From Caenispirillum bisanense (GTDB lineage: Bacteria; Pseudomonadota; Alphaproteobacteria; Rhodospirillales; Rhodospirillaceae), in assembly GCF_900230255.1 (NCBI RefSeq), contig NZ_OCNJ01000001.1:434001-498000 (forward strand): 64,000 nt of DNA, given 5' to 3'. Below the pieces are notes generated by a model. That model saw nothing but the letters and a program-made list of their open reading frames with translations. It ran no database searches and had not been told where the DNA came from. The stretch's first letter is position 1. The number at the start of each line of letters is the position of its first letter. The translations under genes were made by a program, and so were the position numbers. Shown one piece after another: positions 30,200 through 38,900 of this stretch.

Positions 30200-30237
30200 G
30201 TTACATATGGTGCAACGAACGTTGGACGACATGTAAC
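30200..30237. promoter_or_regulatory. Concentric 38-bp dyad before the serine recombinase
   Basis: Outer arms GTTACAT (30200-30206) and ATGTAAC (30231-30237) and inner arms CAACG (30213-30217) and CGTTG (30220-30224) share the same centre. It ends one base before the GGAG that precedes the recombinase ATG at 30249. Size and position fit a recombinase binding site (res-like) or an autoregulatory operator. Confidence 0.65.
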
Positions 30238-30248
30238 GGAGCATCATC

Positions 30249-30977
30249 ATGGTGTCGAACCTGCCCACCGCCGCCGCCGACCGCCCCCGGTTCGTCGCCT
30301 ACTACCGCGTCAGCACGGCCGGGCAGGGGCGCAGCGGCCTCGGGCTCGAAGCCCAGCGGGATGCCGTGCGCGCCTTCACGTCGTCGCGGGGCGGGTTCCC
30401 GCCGCTGGCGGAGTTCACCGAGGTAGAAAGCGGCAAGGTCAACGCCCGGCCGCAGCTCGAAGAGGCCATGCGCCTCTGCCGGGCCTACCGTGCGACGCTG
30501 GTCATTGCCAAGCTGGATCGCCTGAGCCGCAATGCGTCCTTCCTGTTGGCCCTGCGGGATGCGGGGGTGCAGTTCGTCGCGGTCGACATGCCCGACGCGA
30601 ACAACCTGACGGTCGGGATCATGGCCCTGGTCGCGCAGCAGGAACGCGAGGCCATCAGCGCCCGGACCAAGGCGGCCCTTGCGGTGGCGAAGGCGCGCGG
30701 GAAGCGCATCGGCGGCGGCCCCGGTCCCGACGCCGAGGCGGCGGCCCGTGGTCGAGATGCAGCCCGGGAAGCGCGCAAGGGCGGCGCCGTCCGCCGGGCA
30801 GAAGACCTTGCGCCGGTGATCGAGCGGTTGCAGGCCGAGGAGCCCGGCGCGTCCCTTCGACGTCTCGCCGATCGCCTGAACGCCGAGGGCGTGCCTACGC
30901 CGTCGGGCCGCGGTCTGTGGCAGGCCGTGACGCTACAGCGTGTCCTCGCCAAGCTGGCGCCGCCGCCGGCCGCATAG
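30249..30977 (+). CDS. Serine recombinase (resolvase/invertase family)
   Basis: A 242-residue serine recombinase. The catalytic Ser is in YYRVSTAGQGRSGLGLEAQ, abbreviated YYRVST. The downstream Arg motif LDRLSRN and the region AQQEREAISARTKAAL are typical of the resolvase catalytic domain. A C-terminal segment of about 80 residues (RRLADRLNAEGVPTPSGRG) resembles the DNA-binding Recombinase domain in short form. It is on the opposite strand to most genes of the element. Roles could be dimer resolution of an excised circle or DNA inversion. A GGAG 7 nt before the ATG supports the start. Confidence 0.92.
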   Translation: MVSNLPTAAADRPRFVAYYRVSTAGQGRSGLGLEAQRDAVRAFTSSRGGFPPLAEFTEVESGKVNARPQLEEAMRLCRAYRATLVIAKLDRLSRNASFLLALRDAGVQFVAVDMPDANNLTVGIMALVAQQEREAISARTKAALAVAKARGKRIGGGPGPDAEAAARGRDAAREARKGGAVRRAEDLAPVIERLQAEEPGASLRRLADRLNAEGVPTPSGRGLWQAVTLQRVLAKLAPPPAA

Positions 30978-31015
30978 GTGGTCGGTGGGGGCCGCCCGGT
31001 GTTGGTGTCGCCCCC

Positions 31016-31066
31016 GGCGCCCCTGCGGCGGTCCCGGCGCCCCAGGCGCCCCTACGGCGGTCCCGG
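31016..31066. repeat. Two 22-bp direct repeats, period 29
   Basis: GGCGCCCCTGCGGCGGTCCCG-type units at 31016-31037 and 31045-31066 differ at a single base. They lie just after the serine recombinase stop and could be subsites for it or simple slippage. Confidence 0.7.
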
Positions 31067-31090
31067 GGCGGTGGCGGGCCGCACGGGGCC

Positions 31091-31124
<34 letters not shown>

Positions 31125-31340
31125 ACGGCCCGGACGCCCTTGCCGTCCTTCCCTGGATCCCGGGCGGGCGGTGGCGGGCCCCATCACGGTCGTGCTGGGC
31201 ACCCGCCGAAACCTAACCAAATGGTCAAGATACGGATTTACCCGGTCACGTTCGTTCATTGCCTGCGCCTTCTTTGATCTGCCCGGTCGTCGTCGTCGGA
31301 TGCATCGCCCCGATGCGCCGAAGCACTAACCCGGAGCCGC

Positions 31341-31376
31341 AAGAAAAACGGCCGGCCCGCAACAGCGAACCGGCCG
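31341..31376 (-). terminator. Intrinsic terminator of the leftward gene set
   Basis: On the minus strand, CGGCCGG pairs with CCGGCCG (31376-31349) and is followed by TTTTTCTT (31348-31341). It lies 26 bp beyond the stop of the 63-residue gene and so marks the end of the leftward transcript. Confidence 0.8.
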
Positions 31377-31401
31377 AAACAGAGTATCGCCGCGGGCGAT
31401 G

Positions 31402-31593
31402 TTATGCCGTTGCGGCCGCCGACGTCGCGTGCCCGGGGTCACGGTGCATGATCCCCGCCGGCGCCTTTCGCCGGACGATGATGCAGGCACCCTTCCAGCC
31501 CGTTTGACGCCGATGCCTCGCGGCGGCCGTGAGCGGGTGCTCGCCCTCCGACACATACACCAGCCCGCCGAACTTCCTGGTCGTCTGTTTCAT
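31402..31593 (-). CDS. Small basic protein of the element
   Basis: A 63-residue basic protein (KQTTRKFGGLVYVSEGEH at the start, then several Arg/Lys/His). No family is recognised. The ATG at 31593 is preceded by GAGGACAGGA, a strong ribosome-binding context, and an intrinsic terminator follows the stop. Both support a real gene. It is downstream of the RepA-like gene, from which it is separated by the iteron-like region. Confidence 0.65.
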   Translation of the reverse strand: MKQTTRKFGGLVYVSEGEHPLTAAARHRRQTGWKGACIIVRRKAPAGIMHRDPGHATSAAATA

Positions 31594-31674
31594 GGTCCTG
31601 TCCTCGCTCGTTCGTCTATGCCGTTCCGGGCCCGCCGCTGAAATCGTCGCCGCGGCCATGCCCGGGCCTAAAGT

Positions 31675-31702
31675 GAGAGGGTGCCCTCAAAGGCACTCTC
31701 TC
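31675..31702. repeat. Hairpin next to the iteron-like region
   Basis: GAGAGGGTGCC pairs with GGCACTCTCTC across a CTCAAA loop with one G-T pair. It lies between the small basic gene and the iteron-like repeats. On the plus strand it is followed by TCTTAG. Confidence 0.6.
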
Positions 31703-31713
31703 TCTTAGTACGG

Positions 31714-31877
31714 CCGGCAACGGAAAACTGAGGAAAATCAACCACTTACGGGCAGGGGCCCGTTTCCGTTGCCAAGCCGCAAAACCGTGCAAAATCAAAC
31801 ACTTAGCTGTTTCGTCGCCGCCGTTGCCGACCGTCGCCGCGTTGCCGGGGCCGTGGCCGGCAACGGCGGCAACGCCG
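31714..31877. other. Iteron-like region, candidate replication origin of the element
   Basis: Within 165 bp there are two 15-bp direct repeats, AAAATCAAMCACTTA, at 31734-31748 and 31791-31805. There are also six copies of GGCAACG or its complement (31716, 31767, 31821, 31840, 31859 and 31868). The pair GGCAACGGAAA (31716-31726) and TTTCCGTTGCC (31763-31773) is a perfect inverted repeat. The A-rich direct repeats stand out from the G+C-rich setting. The region lies directly after the RepA-like ATPase gene, as origins often do. Confidence 0.55.
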
Positions 31878-31879
31878 TA

Positions 31880-33454
31880 TCAGTCCAGGAAAGCGACCGC
31901 GTTATCACGCATCTGCGATAGCGTGTTGCCTTCGCCGACCAGGAGGCGGCCCTCGTTCACCAGCATGTCGACCGCCGCCCGCACCTTGGCCCGAGGGAGC
32001 CCCGCCAGCTCGTCGGGCCGAAGCTCGAAGATGCCCGCCTGCCCGGTGCGCGTGACCTTGGCGCCTTCGCTGGTGAGCCTCGCCACCGCCCGGAGCACCG
32101 CCTCCACCGCCTCGGGTTCCGCTGTCGCGCCGGCCCGCTTGACCGCAGCGTCGGGCGAGATGTGGCGGAAGGTGTTGGGGTCGCGTCGCAAGCGCCTCTG
32201 CCCGAGGTACATCATGCTCGTGGGCAGGTTCGTAAGCGGCGTTCCCTGCGGCGCCGGGATGCCGAGAATGGTCTCGTCGCCCGACCGCACCAGCCCGAGG
32301 ATCACGCGCGGCCGGTCAAGGAACACACTGGAGCCACGGGCAGCGAGCGGGATTTCGTTGAGCGACCGCGGTTGCGCGTCCTTGCGGATGTGGTGGACCA
32401 GGATCACCGCGCACCGCTTCCGCCGGGCGAAGTCTTCAAGCCTCGTCATCAGGTCGTTGACGTGCTCGCTTTCGTCCTCGTTGCCCTTCAGGAACTTCCG
32501 GGCAGGGTCGACAACGAGGAGGCTTACCTCCGCCTGCTCGTACTCGGCCAGCACGTCCGCCAGCGGGCGGCCTTCCTGCGCGTGCGGCATCAGGCGAAAC
32601 GCCTGTTCGTCGGGGTCCATCGCCTCCAGGCGGGCCGCGATCATGTCGTCGCCGTCCTCGCCGGCCAGGAGGAGCGACAGGCCCTCGCACGCCTCGGGCA
32701 GCACCTTAAAGCCGCACCACTCGCCACCGCCGGCGCCAGCCACCGCGGCCAGCTCCGTTGTCAGCGTGCTCTTGCCCGTCTTGCGGCCGCCGACCAGGAT
32801 GGTGACATAGCCCCGCGGGATCAGCCCGTCGACCAGGAAAGACGGGGGCGCCGGTGACTTCGCGCGGCCCTCGTAGAGCCGCCGGGCGACCTTCAGATCA
32901 CCGCCCGAAAGGCGATGAAGTTCCCGCCAACGGGGCAGTTCTTGCGCCCGACGGAACCACTGTTCAATCCCGCTTGCGGTATGTTCTGCGGGGCTGCCTG
33001 GGTAAAAATCTTCCAGTTCCCGGCATTGCTCATCACTGAAGAATGCTTGCGGCGGCCGTCCCCAGAAAAGCAGGCAGTCATCCATCAGCTCGTAGGTTAC
33101 GGCACCGTCCCGCCAGTTGGGCGGTACTTCGGACCGGTCCAACGGGCGCTCCGAGGCGAACCACGCATACAATGCCAGGGCGCTCGGCGGCGGCGGGTTT
33201 ATGAAGCGTGATTTCTGCACAGGCATGGCTCGAACCTTCCAGCCAGACAGGTCGTAGTGGCCCAGGTGCGACGCCTCCATCCAAGCAGCGCACGCCTCCT
33301 CCCCTCCCAAATCAGGCTCGCACACATACCCCTCCCGCGAGCGGGCGACATAGACCGCGAGGTGGAAGAACAGTTCCTTCGCGCCGGTGCGCTGTTTCAC
33401 CAGTTCAATGGCTTCCCTCTCCACCGGGGACAGTTCATACTCGGTCTTGCTCAT
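31880..33454 (-). CDS. RepA-like RecA-fold ATPase/helicase
   Basis: A 524-residue protein. The C-terminal two thirds are a RecA-like ATPase of the AAA_25/RepA type. Walker A is GGRKTGKST and Walker B is SLLVVDPARK, with HHIRKDAQPRSL after it as in RSF1010 RepA-like helicases. The N-terminal 200 residues are a separate, unrecognised domain. The ATG at 33454 has a GAGG 8 nt upstream, which favours it over the earlier ATG codons. It probably drives replication of the excised element with the iteron-like region beside it. It is the largest gene of the element. Confidence 0.87.
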   Translation of the reverse strand: MSKTEYELSPVEREAIELVKQRTGAKELFFHLAVYVARSREGYVCEPDLGGEEACAAWMEASHLGHYDLSGWKVRAMPVQKSRFINPPPPSALALYAWFASERPLDRSEVPPNWRDGAVTYELMDDCLLFWGRPPQAFFSDEQCRELEDFYPGSPAEHTASGIEQWFRRAQELPRWRELHRLSGGDLKVARRLYEGRAKSPAPPSFLVDGLIPRGYVTILVGGRKTGKSTLTTELAAVAGAGGGEWCGFKVLPEACEGLSLLLAGEDGDDMIAARLEAMDPDEQAFRLMPHAQEGRPLADVLAEYEQAEVSLLVVDPARKFLKGNEDESEHVNDLMTRLEDFARRKRCAVILVHHIRKDAQPRSLNEIPLAARGSSVFLDRPRVILGLVRSGDETILGIPAPQGTPLTNLPTSMMYLGQRRLRRDPNTFRHISPDAAVKRAGATAEPEAVEAVLRAVARLTSEGAKVTRTGQAGIFELRPDELAGLPRAKVRAAVDMLVNEGRLLVGEGNTLSQMRDNAVAFLD

Positions 33455-33571
33455 CAAAGTGACCTCATGGTCTTGGGCCATGCGCCGGCCGAAGTGCATC
33501 ACCACTCCGGCCCGCCCGGTGCCCGGTCGTGTCGGCGATCCGGCGGAGCGGGTGCTCCGTCGGGTCGCGGT

Positions 33572-33766
33572 TCATCGCCCACCGCCCAAGGGCGGCGGCG
33601 CTTCAGTGTCTCCGGTGTTCGGGAATGCGTAGTGCCAGGCCGAGCGAAGCGCGCCCCGTAGGGCCGCCTCCGTCACTGCCCGGCCGGGCCCGGTGGTCAG
33701 GACGTGCACCAGGACCACCGCCGCGGCCACCGCAAGGAGCGGCGCCGCGTGGCTGGGCTGGATCAT
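33572..33766 (-). CDS. Small membrane protein coupled to the AlpA-like gene
   Basis: A 64-residue protein with one hydrophobic helix (AAPLLAVAAAVVLVHVL, about residues 7-23) and a short Pro/Gly tail. Its ATG overlaps the stop of the AlpA-like gene in an ATGA, which suggests coupled translation. No family is recognised. Confidence 0.55.
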   Translation of the reverse strand: MIQPSHAAPLLAVAAAVVLVHVLTTGPGRAVTEAALRGALRSAWHYAFPNTGDTEAPPPLGGGR

Positions 33767-34005
33767 GCGTCGCCCGCCGGCGCCGCAAGCCCGAGCTTGT
33801 CGAGCACGTCGCCGGCCCGCCAGCGGAGGAACCCACCGGGCAGTTTCACCGGCGGCGGCAGCGCGCCCCGGGCGATCCAGGCATTCAGGCTGGTGTAGTT
33901 GCGGACGATGCCTGCGCCGGCAAGCTCCGCGGGTCCGATCAGCGCACCGGGTCGGGCCCGCAGCGCATCAAGCGTTGCCTCGCCATTCGGAATGATCTTC
34001 GCCAT
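33763..34005 (-). CDS. AlpA-like helix-turn-helix regulator/excisionase
   Basis: An 80-residue protein with a MerR-like winged-helix pattern as in AlpA and excisionase-type proteins: LIGPAELAGAG, a helix LNAWIARGALPPP, then LPGGFLRWRAGDVL. AlpA of P4-like elements activates or assists excision. The ATG at 34005 is preceded by GGAG about 11 nt upstream, and the frame upstream of it is not conserved. It sits between the integrase and the replication gene, as in P4-like satellites, and a dyad (34123-34148) lies in front of it. Confidence 0.72.
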   Translation of the reverse strand: MAKIIPNGEATLDALRARPGALIGPAELAGAGIVRNYTSLNAWIARGALPPPVKLPGGFLRWRAGDVLDKLGLAAPAGDA

Positions 34006-34122
34006 GTGGCGCCATACTCCCAATCGGAGCGGGGCGCAGTCACCGGCCAAACCGTACGACAGCTGCCCCGCAAGTTGCAGGTTCACTCCGGGCTGTCTCG
34101 ATTTGGGAATATGATGATAGCC

Positions 34123-34148
34123 GACTGTTGCAAGATATCGCAACAGTC
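34123..34148. promoter_or_regulatory. Perfect dyad between integrase and AlpA-like genes
   Basis: GACTGTTGC (34123-34131) and GCAACAGTC (34140-34148) are perfect inverted copies with an 8-nt spacer. It lies 118 bp before the AlpA-like ATG and 11 bp after the integrase stop. The TTGCAAG within it recurs twice close to attR (35616-35622, 35626-35632). It is probably a regulator or excisionase binding site. Confidence 0.6.
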
Positions 34149-34158
34149 AACCTACGTT

Positions 34159-35535
34159 CTAAAGTGGTAGCCCGACCGGTCTCTTTATCTGCACCACGTT
34201 GCCCGGCGCCTCGCGGCCTTCCGCGGTGGCGACCAGTAGATCCGCCCATGCCTGAAGGACTGCAGCCTGTTCGCGGAGCCTCTTCGACTTCTGGTAAACC
34301 GCGGTCACGCCGAGGGCGGCCCGGGTGGAATGCTGTAGGATGCGCTTCACCAGTAGCTCGTCGGCGCCGAGGTCGCGCACCAGCGCCGAGGCCACGCTCC
34401 GGCGGATGTCCCGGATCGTGAAGGGTGCCGCCTCGGGCAGCTCGCGTTGCAGCGCCTCGATTGCCCGTCGGGCGCCGTTGCGCCAGCCCTTGAACGCCGC
34501 TTTCGCGGATCGGCCCGGGAAGACGAAGGGCGACAAGCCGGCGGCGTCGCGCCGCTCCTCCACCAGCGCAGCAGCCCGGGCAGGCAGCGGGACCACCGCC
34601 GGCCGCGTCCCCTTCATCCTGTCGGCAGCGATGCGGAGGAGGGGGCCTCGGTAGTCCTCGGCGGCGCCCTCGGGCTCGTACTCCGCCCACGACAGTTCGG
34701 TGACCTCCTCGCGCCGAAGCGGGACCAGCATCAGCAGCCGCAGCAGGGCCCGCAGCGTGGGCGATGGATCATCGTCCAGGCCCCGCCACAGGGCCGCCAG
34801 TTCCGCCAGGTCGAGCACCCGCTCCGTTTCTTCCCGCTGGCGGCGCTCCGAGGGCTCCTCCTTCACCGGCCGCTCTATGCCGTCGGCGTCGAATGGGTTT
34901 TCCCGGATCATGCGACGGCGCCGCGCCCATGCCGCGAAGGCGCGGAGGGTGGTGTAGACCCGGTTCGCCTCTGCGGTGAGCCCGCCGGCCGCACCCTGCG
35001 GACGGCCGCCGCGGGCCTTGGCTGGCCTCGTCGTCGGCTGGTGGGCCAGGGCTTCGAGGTGAGGCACCAGCACGGCGGCAGTCATGGCGTCTTCGACCGC
35101 GAGGTCGCCCAGCCGCGGGAAGACGTGCAATTCCATGCGCCGCTGTTCCTGCCCAGCCGAGCGGACGGCGGTTCGGGTGGCGGCGTAGAGGCTCCACGCC
35201 TCGCGCAAGGTCGCCTTCGCCGGTGTCGTCGGTGCGGCCGGCGGGTGCAGCACGGCCGCCGGGTCGTTGCCGTCTCGGGCCGCCTGGATCAAGCCCAGCG
35301 CCTTCGCCCGGGCCGCCTCGCGGTCCACCGCCGGGAAGATCCCGAGGTTCAGCCGAAGTTGCTTACCGCCGAACCGGAGGCGCAGCGTCCACGCCTGTTG
35401 CCCGGTTCGCGTGGTGCGCAGTTGGAGCCCGGGCACGGCCAAGCCGGCGGCCATGTCGACCGCGGCGCCGCTCGCCTTGGCGCGGCCCCGTGCGCTGTTG
35501 GCCCTGGTGTCGGTGAGCTTCTTCGGCGCGGCCAT
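34159..35535 (-). CDS. int: P4-type tyrosine integrase
   Basis: A 458-residue tyrosine recombinase. Residues 25-100 are the DUF4102 arm-binding domain (PGLQLRTTRTGQQAW and LRLNLGIFPAVDREAARAKA, shown here only in part). A core-binding domain and the catalytic domain follow. Catalytic residues are visible: Arg in VPLRREEV, Lys in DRMKGTRP, Arg in RDIRRS (the His of the usual HxxR is Arg, as in one known subgroup), His in LQHSTR and Tyr in VTAVYQKS. The ATG at 35535 has GGAG 9 nt upstream. The gene reads away from the right repeat, as is usual for integrases of this type. Confidence 0.95.
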   Translation of the reverse strand: MAAPKKLTDTRANSARGRAKASGAAVDMAAGLAVPGLQLRTTRTGQQAWTLRLRFGGKQLRLNLGIFPAVDREAARAKALGLIQAARDGNDPAAVLHPPAAPTTPAKATLREAWSLYAATRTAVRSAGQEQRRMELHVFPRLGDLAVEDAMTAAVLVPHLEALAHQPTTRPAKARGGRPQGAAGGLTAEANRVYTTLRAFAAWARRRRMIRENPFDADGIERPVKEEPSERRQREETERVLDLAELAALWRGLDDDPSPTLRALLRLLMLVPLRREEVTELSWAEYEPEGAAEDYRGPLLRIAADRMKGTRPAVVPLPARAAALVEERRDAAGLSPFVFPGRSAKAAFKGWRNGARRAIEALQRELPEAAPFTIRDIRRSVASALVRDLGADELLVKRILQHSTRAALGVTAVYQKSKRLREQAAVLQAWADLLVATAEGREAPGNVVQIKRPVGLPL

Positions 35536-35557
35536 GTGCTGTTTCTCCGGTGCGTTC

Positions 35558-35587
35558 GTGCCCACCGTGGGCACAGCGTGGGCACAG
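35558..35587 (+). repeat. Right arm-type site with overlapping palindrome
   Basis: The 22-bp arm repeat (35566-35587) is identical to 28521-28542. A perfect palindrome, GTGCCCAC-C-GTGGGCAC (35558-35574), overlaps its start. It lies 23 bp before the integrase ATG, so integrase binding here could also repress its own gene. Confidence 0.65.
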
Positions 35588-35717
35588 TCGGCGCGTTCCC
35601 GCGCATGTCAGGGCATTGCAAGTGGTTGCAAGAATGCGCCTGAAAACGGCAGAAATCAAGGGCTCCAGCCGTGCGGGACTGCTATGGGTGGTGCCCCACA
35701 ATAACGAAAAATCACTA

Positions 35718-35783
35718 CTCCCAGACGTGAAGCCTCCCTGTTCTACTTGCCCCCGGGTTTGACCCGGGGGTCTTTTTTTGTGC
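35718..35783 (+). repeat. Right attachment repeat (attR)
   Basis: A 66-bp copy of the direct repeat. The terminator hairpin here is CCCCCGGG-TTTGA-CCCGGGGG (35750-35770), followed, after TC, by seven T. Compared with the left copy, an A-T pair has become G-C. The hairpin that precedes the core at the left end (ACGTCT/AGACGT) cannot form here because the sequence left of 35718 belongs to the element. This copy therefore carries the original chromosomal 3' end. Confidence 0.85.
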
Positions 35784-35992
35784 CATGCGGACGGATGATA
35801 GCGGGTATGGGCCAAATCCGGCTCAGGCGCGGGTATCTGCGCCCTTGGTCGGGCCGTCATCAACCCTCGGGCACTCTATTCGCTTTGACCTCAATCCAGA
35901 ATCTGCCTAGGTTCTACTTGTACGGGTGCCGACGACCATGCGGGGTGGCGTCGGCTCCGGATCGGGGAAGCGATTCCGTTTGCGGGGGACCT
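35784..35992. other. Leader region of the DUF4347 gene
   Basis: No gene is supported between attR and the ATG at 35993. The only clear signal is the candidate promoter listed separately. Frames that run through from the repeat have no start context. Confidence 0.5.
35885..35913 (+). promoter_or_regulatory. Candidate promoter of the DUF4347 gene
   Basis: TTGACC, 17 nt, TAGGTT. It matches five and three of six consensus bases. It would give a leader of about 73 nt before the ATG at 35993. Confidence 0.45.
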
Positions 35993-38900
35993 ATGAGACT
36001 GGGGGCGTTCTTTTCCTTTCGTCGGCCGTCGGCCGGGCATCTCGTGACGGCGGCCGGGGGGCCTCTCGCGCTGGCGCTCGAGCCGCGGTTCATGTTCGAC
36101 GCCGCCGGCGCCGCCACGGCCACGGAAGCCGCGCACGACATGATCGGGCGCGATGCGCACGACCCGGCCGGGGCCGCAGGGGATGACGCCGATCCGACGC
36201 TGCAGCGCGCCGTCGCCGATGCGACCGCTGCCGCTGCGGCGGTGGCCGACGCGCCGCGGAAGGAGGTCGCCTTCGTCGACACTTCCGTCGCCGACTGGCA
36301 GACCCTGCGGGATGCCGTCCCGGCCGGGGTGGAGGTGGTGCTGCTCGACGGCGCGTCCGACGGGCTGGCCGCCATGGCCGCCTGGGCGGACGGACGGTCC
36401 GGCTACGACGCCATCCACGTGCTGAGCCACGGCGGCGCCGGCTTCGTCACCCTGGGCAGTGCGACCGTCACGGAATCCGCCGTGGAGGCCCGGTCGGCGG
36501 ATCTGGCCGCCATCGGCGCCGCGCTCTCCGAAACGGGAGACATTCTCCTCTATGGCTGTGCGGTCGACGACGGCGGGGCCTTCGCGGCCAGGCTCGCCGA
36601 TGCGACGGGCGCCGACGTCGCCGTCAGCACCGACCCCACCGGCGCCGCCGGGCGCGGCGGCGACTGGACCCTGGAACACCACACGGGAACCATCGAGACC
36701 GCCGAGATCGCGGCCCCAGCCTATCGCCATGCCCTGGCCGATTCCATCGTCGAGAACCTGTCCACGAACTATACGAACCCGGGCTACAATACGAGCGTCG
36801 CCTATGCCCAGTCGTTCACGGCGACCAAGGACGGACAGATCCGCAGCGTCGCCTTTTCGGGAACACTGACGTCGAGCATCACGGTCCGCGTCCTCGCCGG
36901 CGAGGGAACCGGCGGCGCCGTTCTCTACAGCAAGTCTGTGACGGCCGGGGATCTGACGACGACCACCGAAGGCACAGCCACGCTCAATACCCTCACTCTC
37001 GACAGCGCGGTGGCGATCACCAACGGAACGAAGTACACCCTCGCGCTTTCCAGCGGGGTCCAGGGCCTGCAACTCATGACGGCCAATCCCTACAGCGGCG
37101 GCATGCTGTTCGAGCCCGACGGCGCCATATCGGTCTTCGACATGGTGTTCCGGATCGTCCAGCGCGATACGCCGTCGGCCGTTCCCGTCGTCGATCTGAA
37201 CGGCGCGGCGGACGGCAAGGACACGACGGCGAGCGTCGTCGAAGGGCAGACCGTGTTCATTGCCCCGCAGGCTCTTCTCGAAGCGGGAACGGGAGCGGCC
37301 AACCCGACCTCCATGACCGTCACCCTGACCACCCGTCCCGATGGGACGGACGAGGGGCTCGCGCTGTCGGCGGCGGGGCTCGCGACGGCCACGGGCCTGG
37401 GCGTGACCTACAACCCGACGACCGGCACGTTGACGGTGGCCGGCGCGGGAATGACCTACGGCGACCTGCAGACCATCCTGCGCAACGTCCAGTATTCGCC
37501 GAAGACGTCCAATGCCACCGGCGGCGCGCGCGATGTCACGGTCGTCGTCGACGACGGCACGACCAGCAATCCGGCCGCGACGTCGACCGTGACGGTGGCG
37601 CTCGTCAACGATCCCCCGACGCTCACGGCGTCCGGCAACACGGTCGCCTTCACCGAGGACGGCGCCGACACCGACCCGCTGTTCACCGCCACCGCCGTGG
37701 ACTTCGTCGAGGCCGGGCAGGCCATGAAGAGCATCCGCATCTCGGCGACCAATGCGGTCGACGGGGTGAAGGAAGGGCTGGTCATCGGTGGGAATTTCGT
37801 CGCGCTGAACGCCGGAACGTCGACTGTCGGCGGAAACACCGTCGTCGTGGCGAGCGCCGGGGCCAATGCCTACACCGTCACGGTGACCTTCGCGACACCC
37901 TTGACGGCCGCCGAGACCCTGACGTTCCTCAACGGCATCCGCTATCGCAACACCGACGCGCAGAATCCCGGCACGGCGTCGCGCACCTTTACGCTCGACC
38001 GCGTCACCGACGACGGCGGCACGGCCAACGGCGGCACCGATACGGCCTCGATTTCGGTGGCCGCGACGGTGACCGTGAGCCGCGCCAACGACGCGCCGAC
38101 ACTGACCAACGGCGCGACCGTCACGCTGACGGGCACCGACAACCAGACTGCCGCCAACGTCACGCTGTCGTCCCTGCTGACGGGCGCCGGTTATGCCGAC
38201 GTCGACACCGGCGCGGTGGCGGGCGTCGCCGTCACGGCCACGACCGGAACCGGCACCTGGCAGTACCTCGACGGCGGCACATGGACCGCCTTCGGCACCG
38301 TGTCGACGGCGCAGGCGCTGCTGCTGACCACCGCCACGCAAGTGCGCTACGTGCCCAGCGGCGGTGCGGCGGAGACCGCCACCTTCGGCTTCCGGGCCTG
38401 GGACCGCACCAGCGGGACGGAAGGGAGCAAGGTGTCCGTCGCCAGCGCCGGCGGCACCACGGCCTTCTCGACGCAGCAGGCGACGGCGTCGCTGGCGGTG
38501 TCGGAGGTGAACGTGGCGCCGGTTCTGGTGCCGCAGGCCCCGACGCTCACGACGATCTCGGAGAACGCCACGACCAATACCGGGCAGACGGTCGCCCAGA
38601 TCCTCGGCACCTCGGTCAGCGACGGCAATACCGGGGCGGTGGAAGGCCTGGCGTTGTACGGCGTCAGCGGCGACAACGGGCAGTGGGAGTACTCGCTCGA
38701 CGCCGGTGTCTCGTGGACGGCGGTCGGCAGCGTCAGCGCCACATCGGCCCTGCTGTTGCAGGATACGCACCGTCTCCGGTTCCGCCCCGATGCCGAGAAC
38801 GGCACCACGGCGACCCTCGACTACCGCGCCTGGGACCGCACCAGCGGAACGGCGGGCAGCAAGGTGGACGTCTCGACGACCGGCAACGCCACGCCCTTCT

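Noticed and set aside
31016-31066. CRISPR array
   Set aside because: There are only two repeats with a 7-bp spacer, and no cas genes are in the window.
34159-35535. Integrase inactivated by loss of the HxxR histidine
   Set aside because: RDIRR at this box is found in a known active subgroup. The other catalytic residues including the Tyr are intact.
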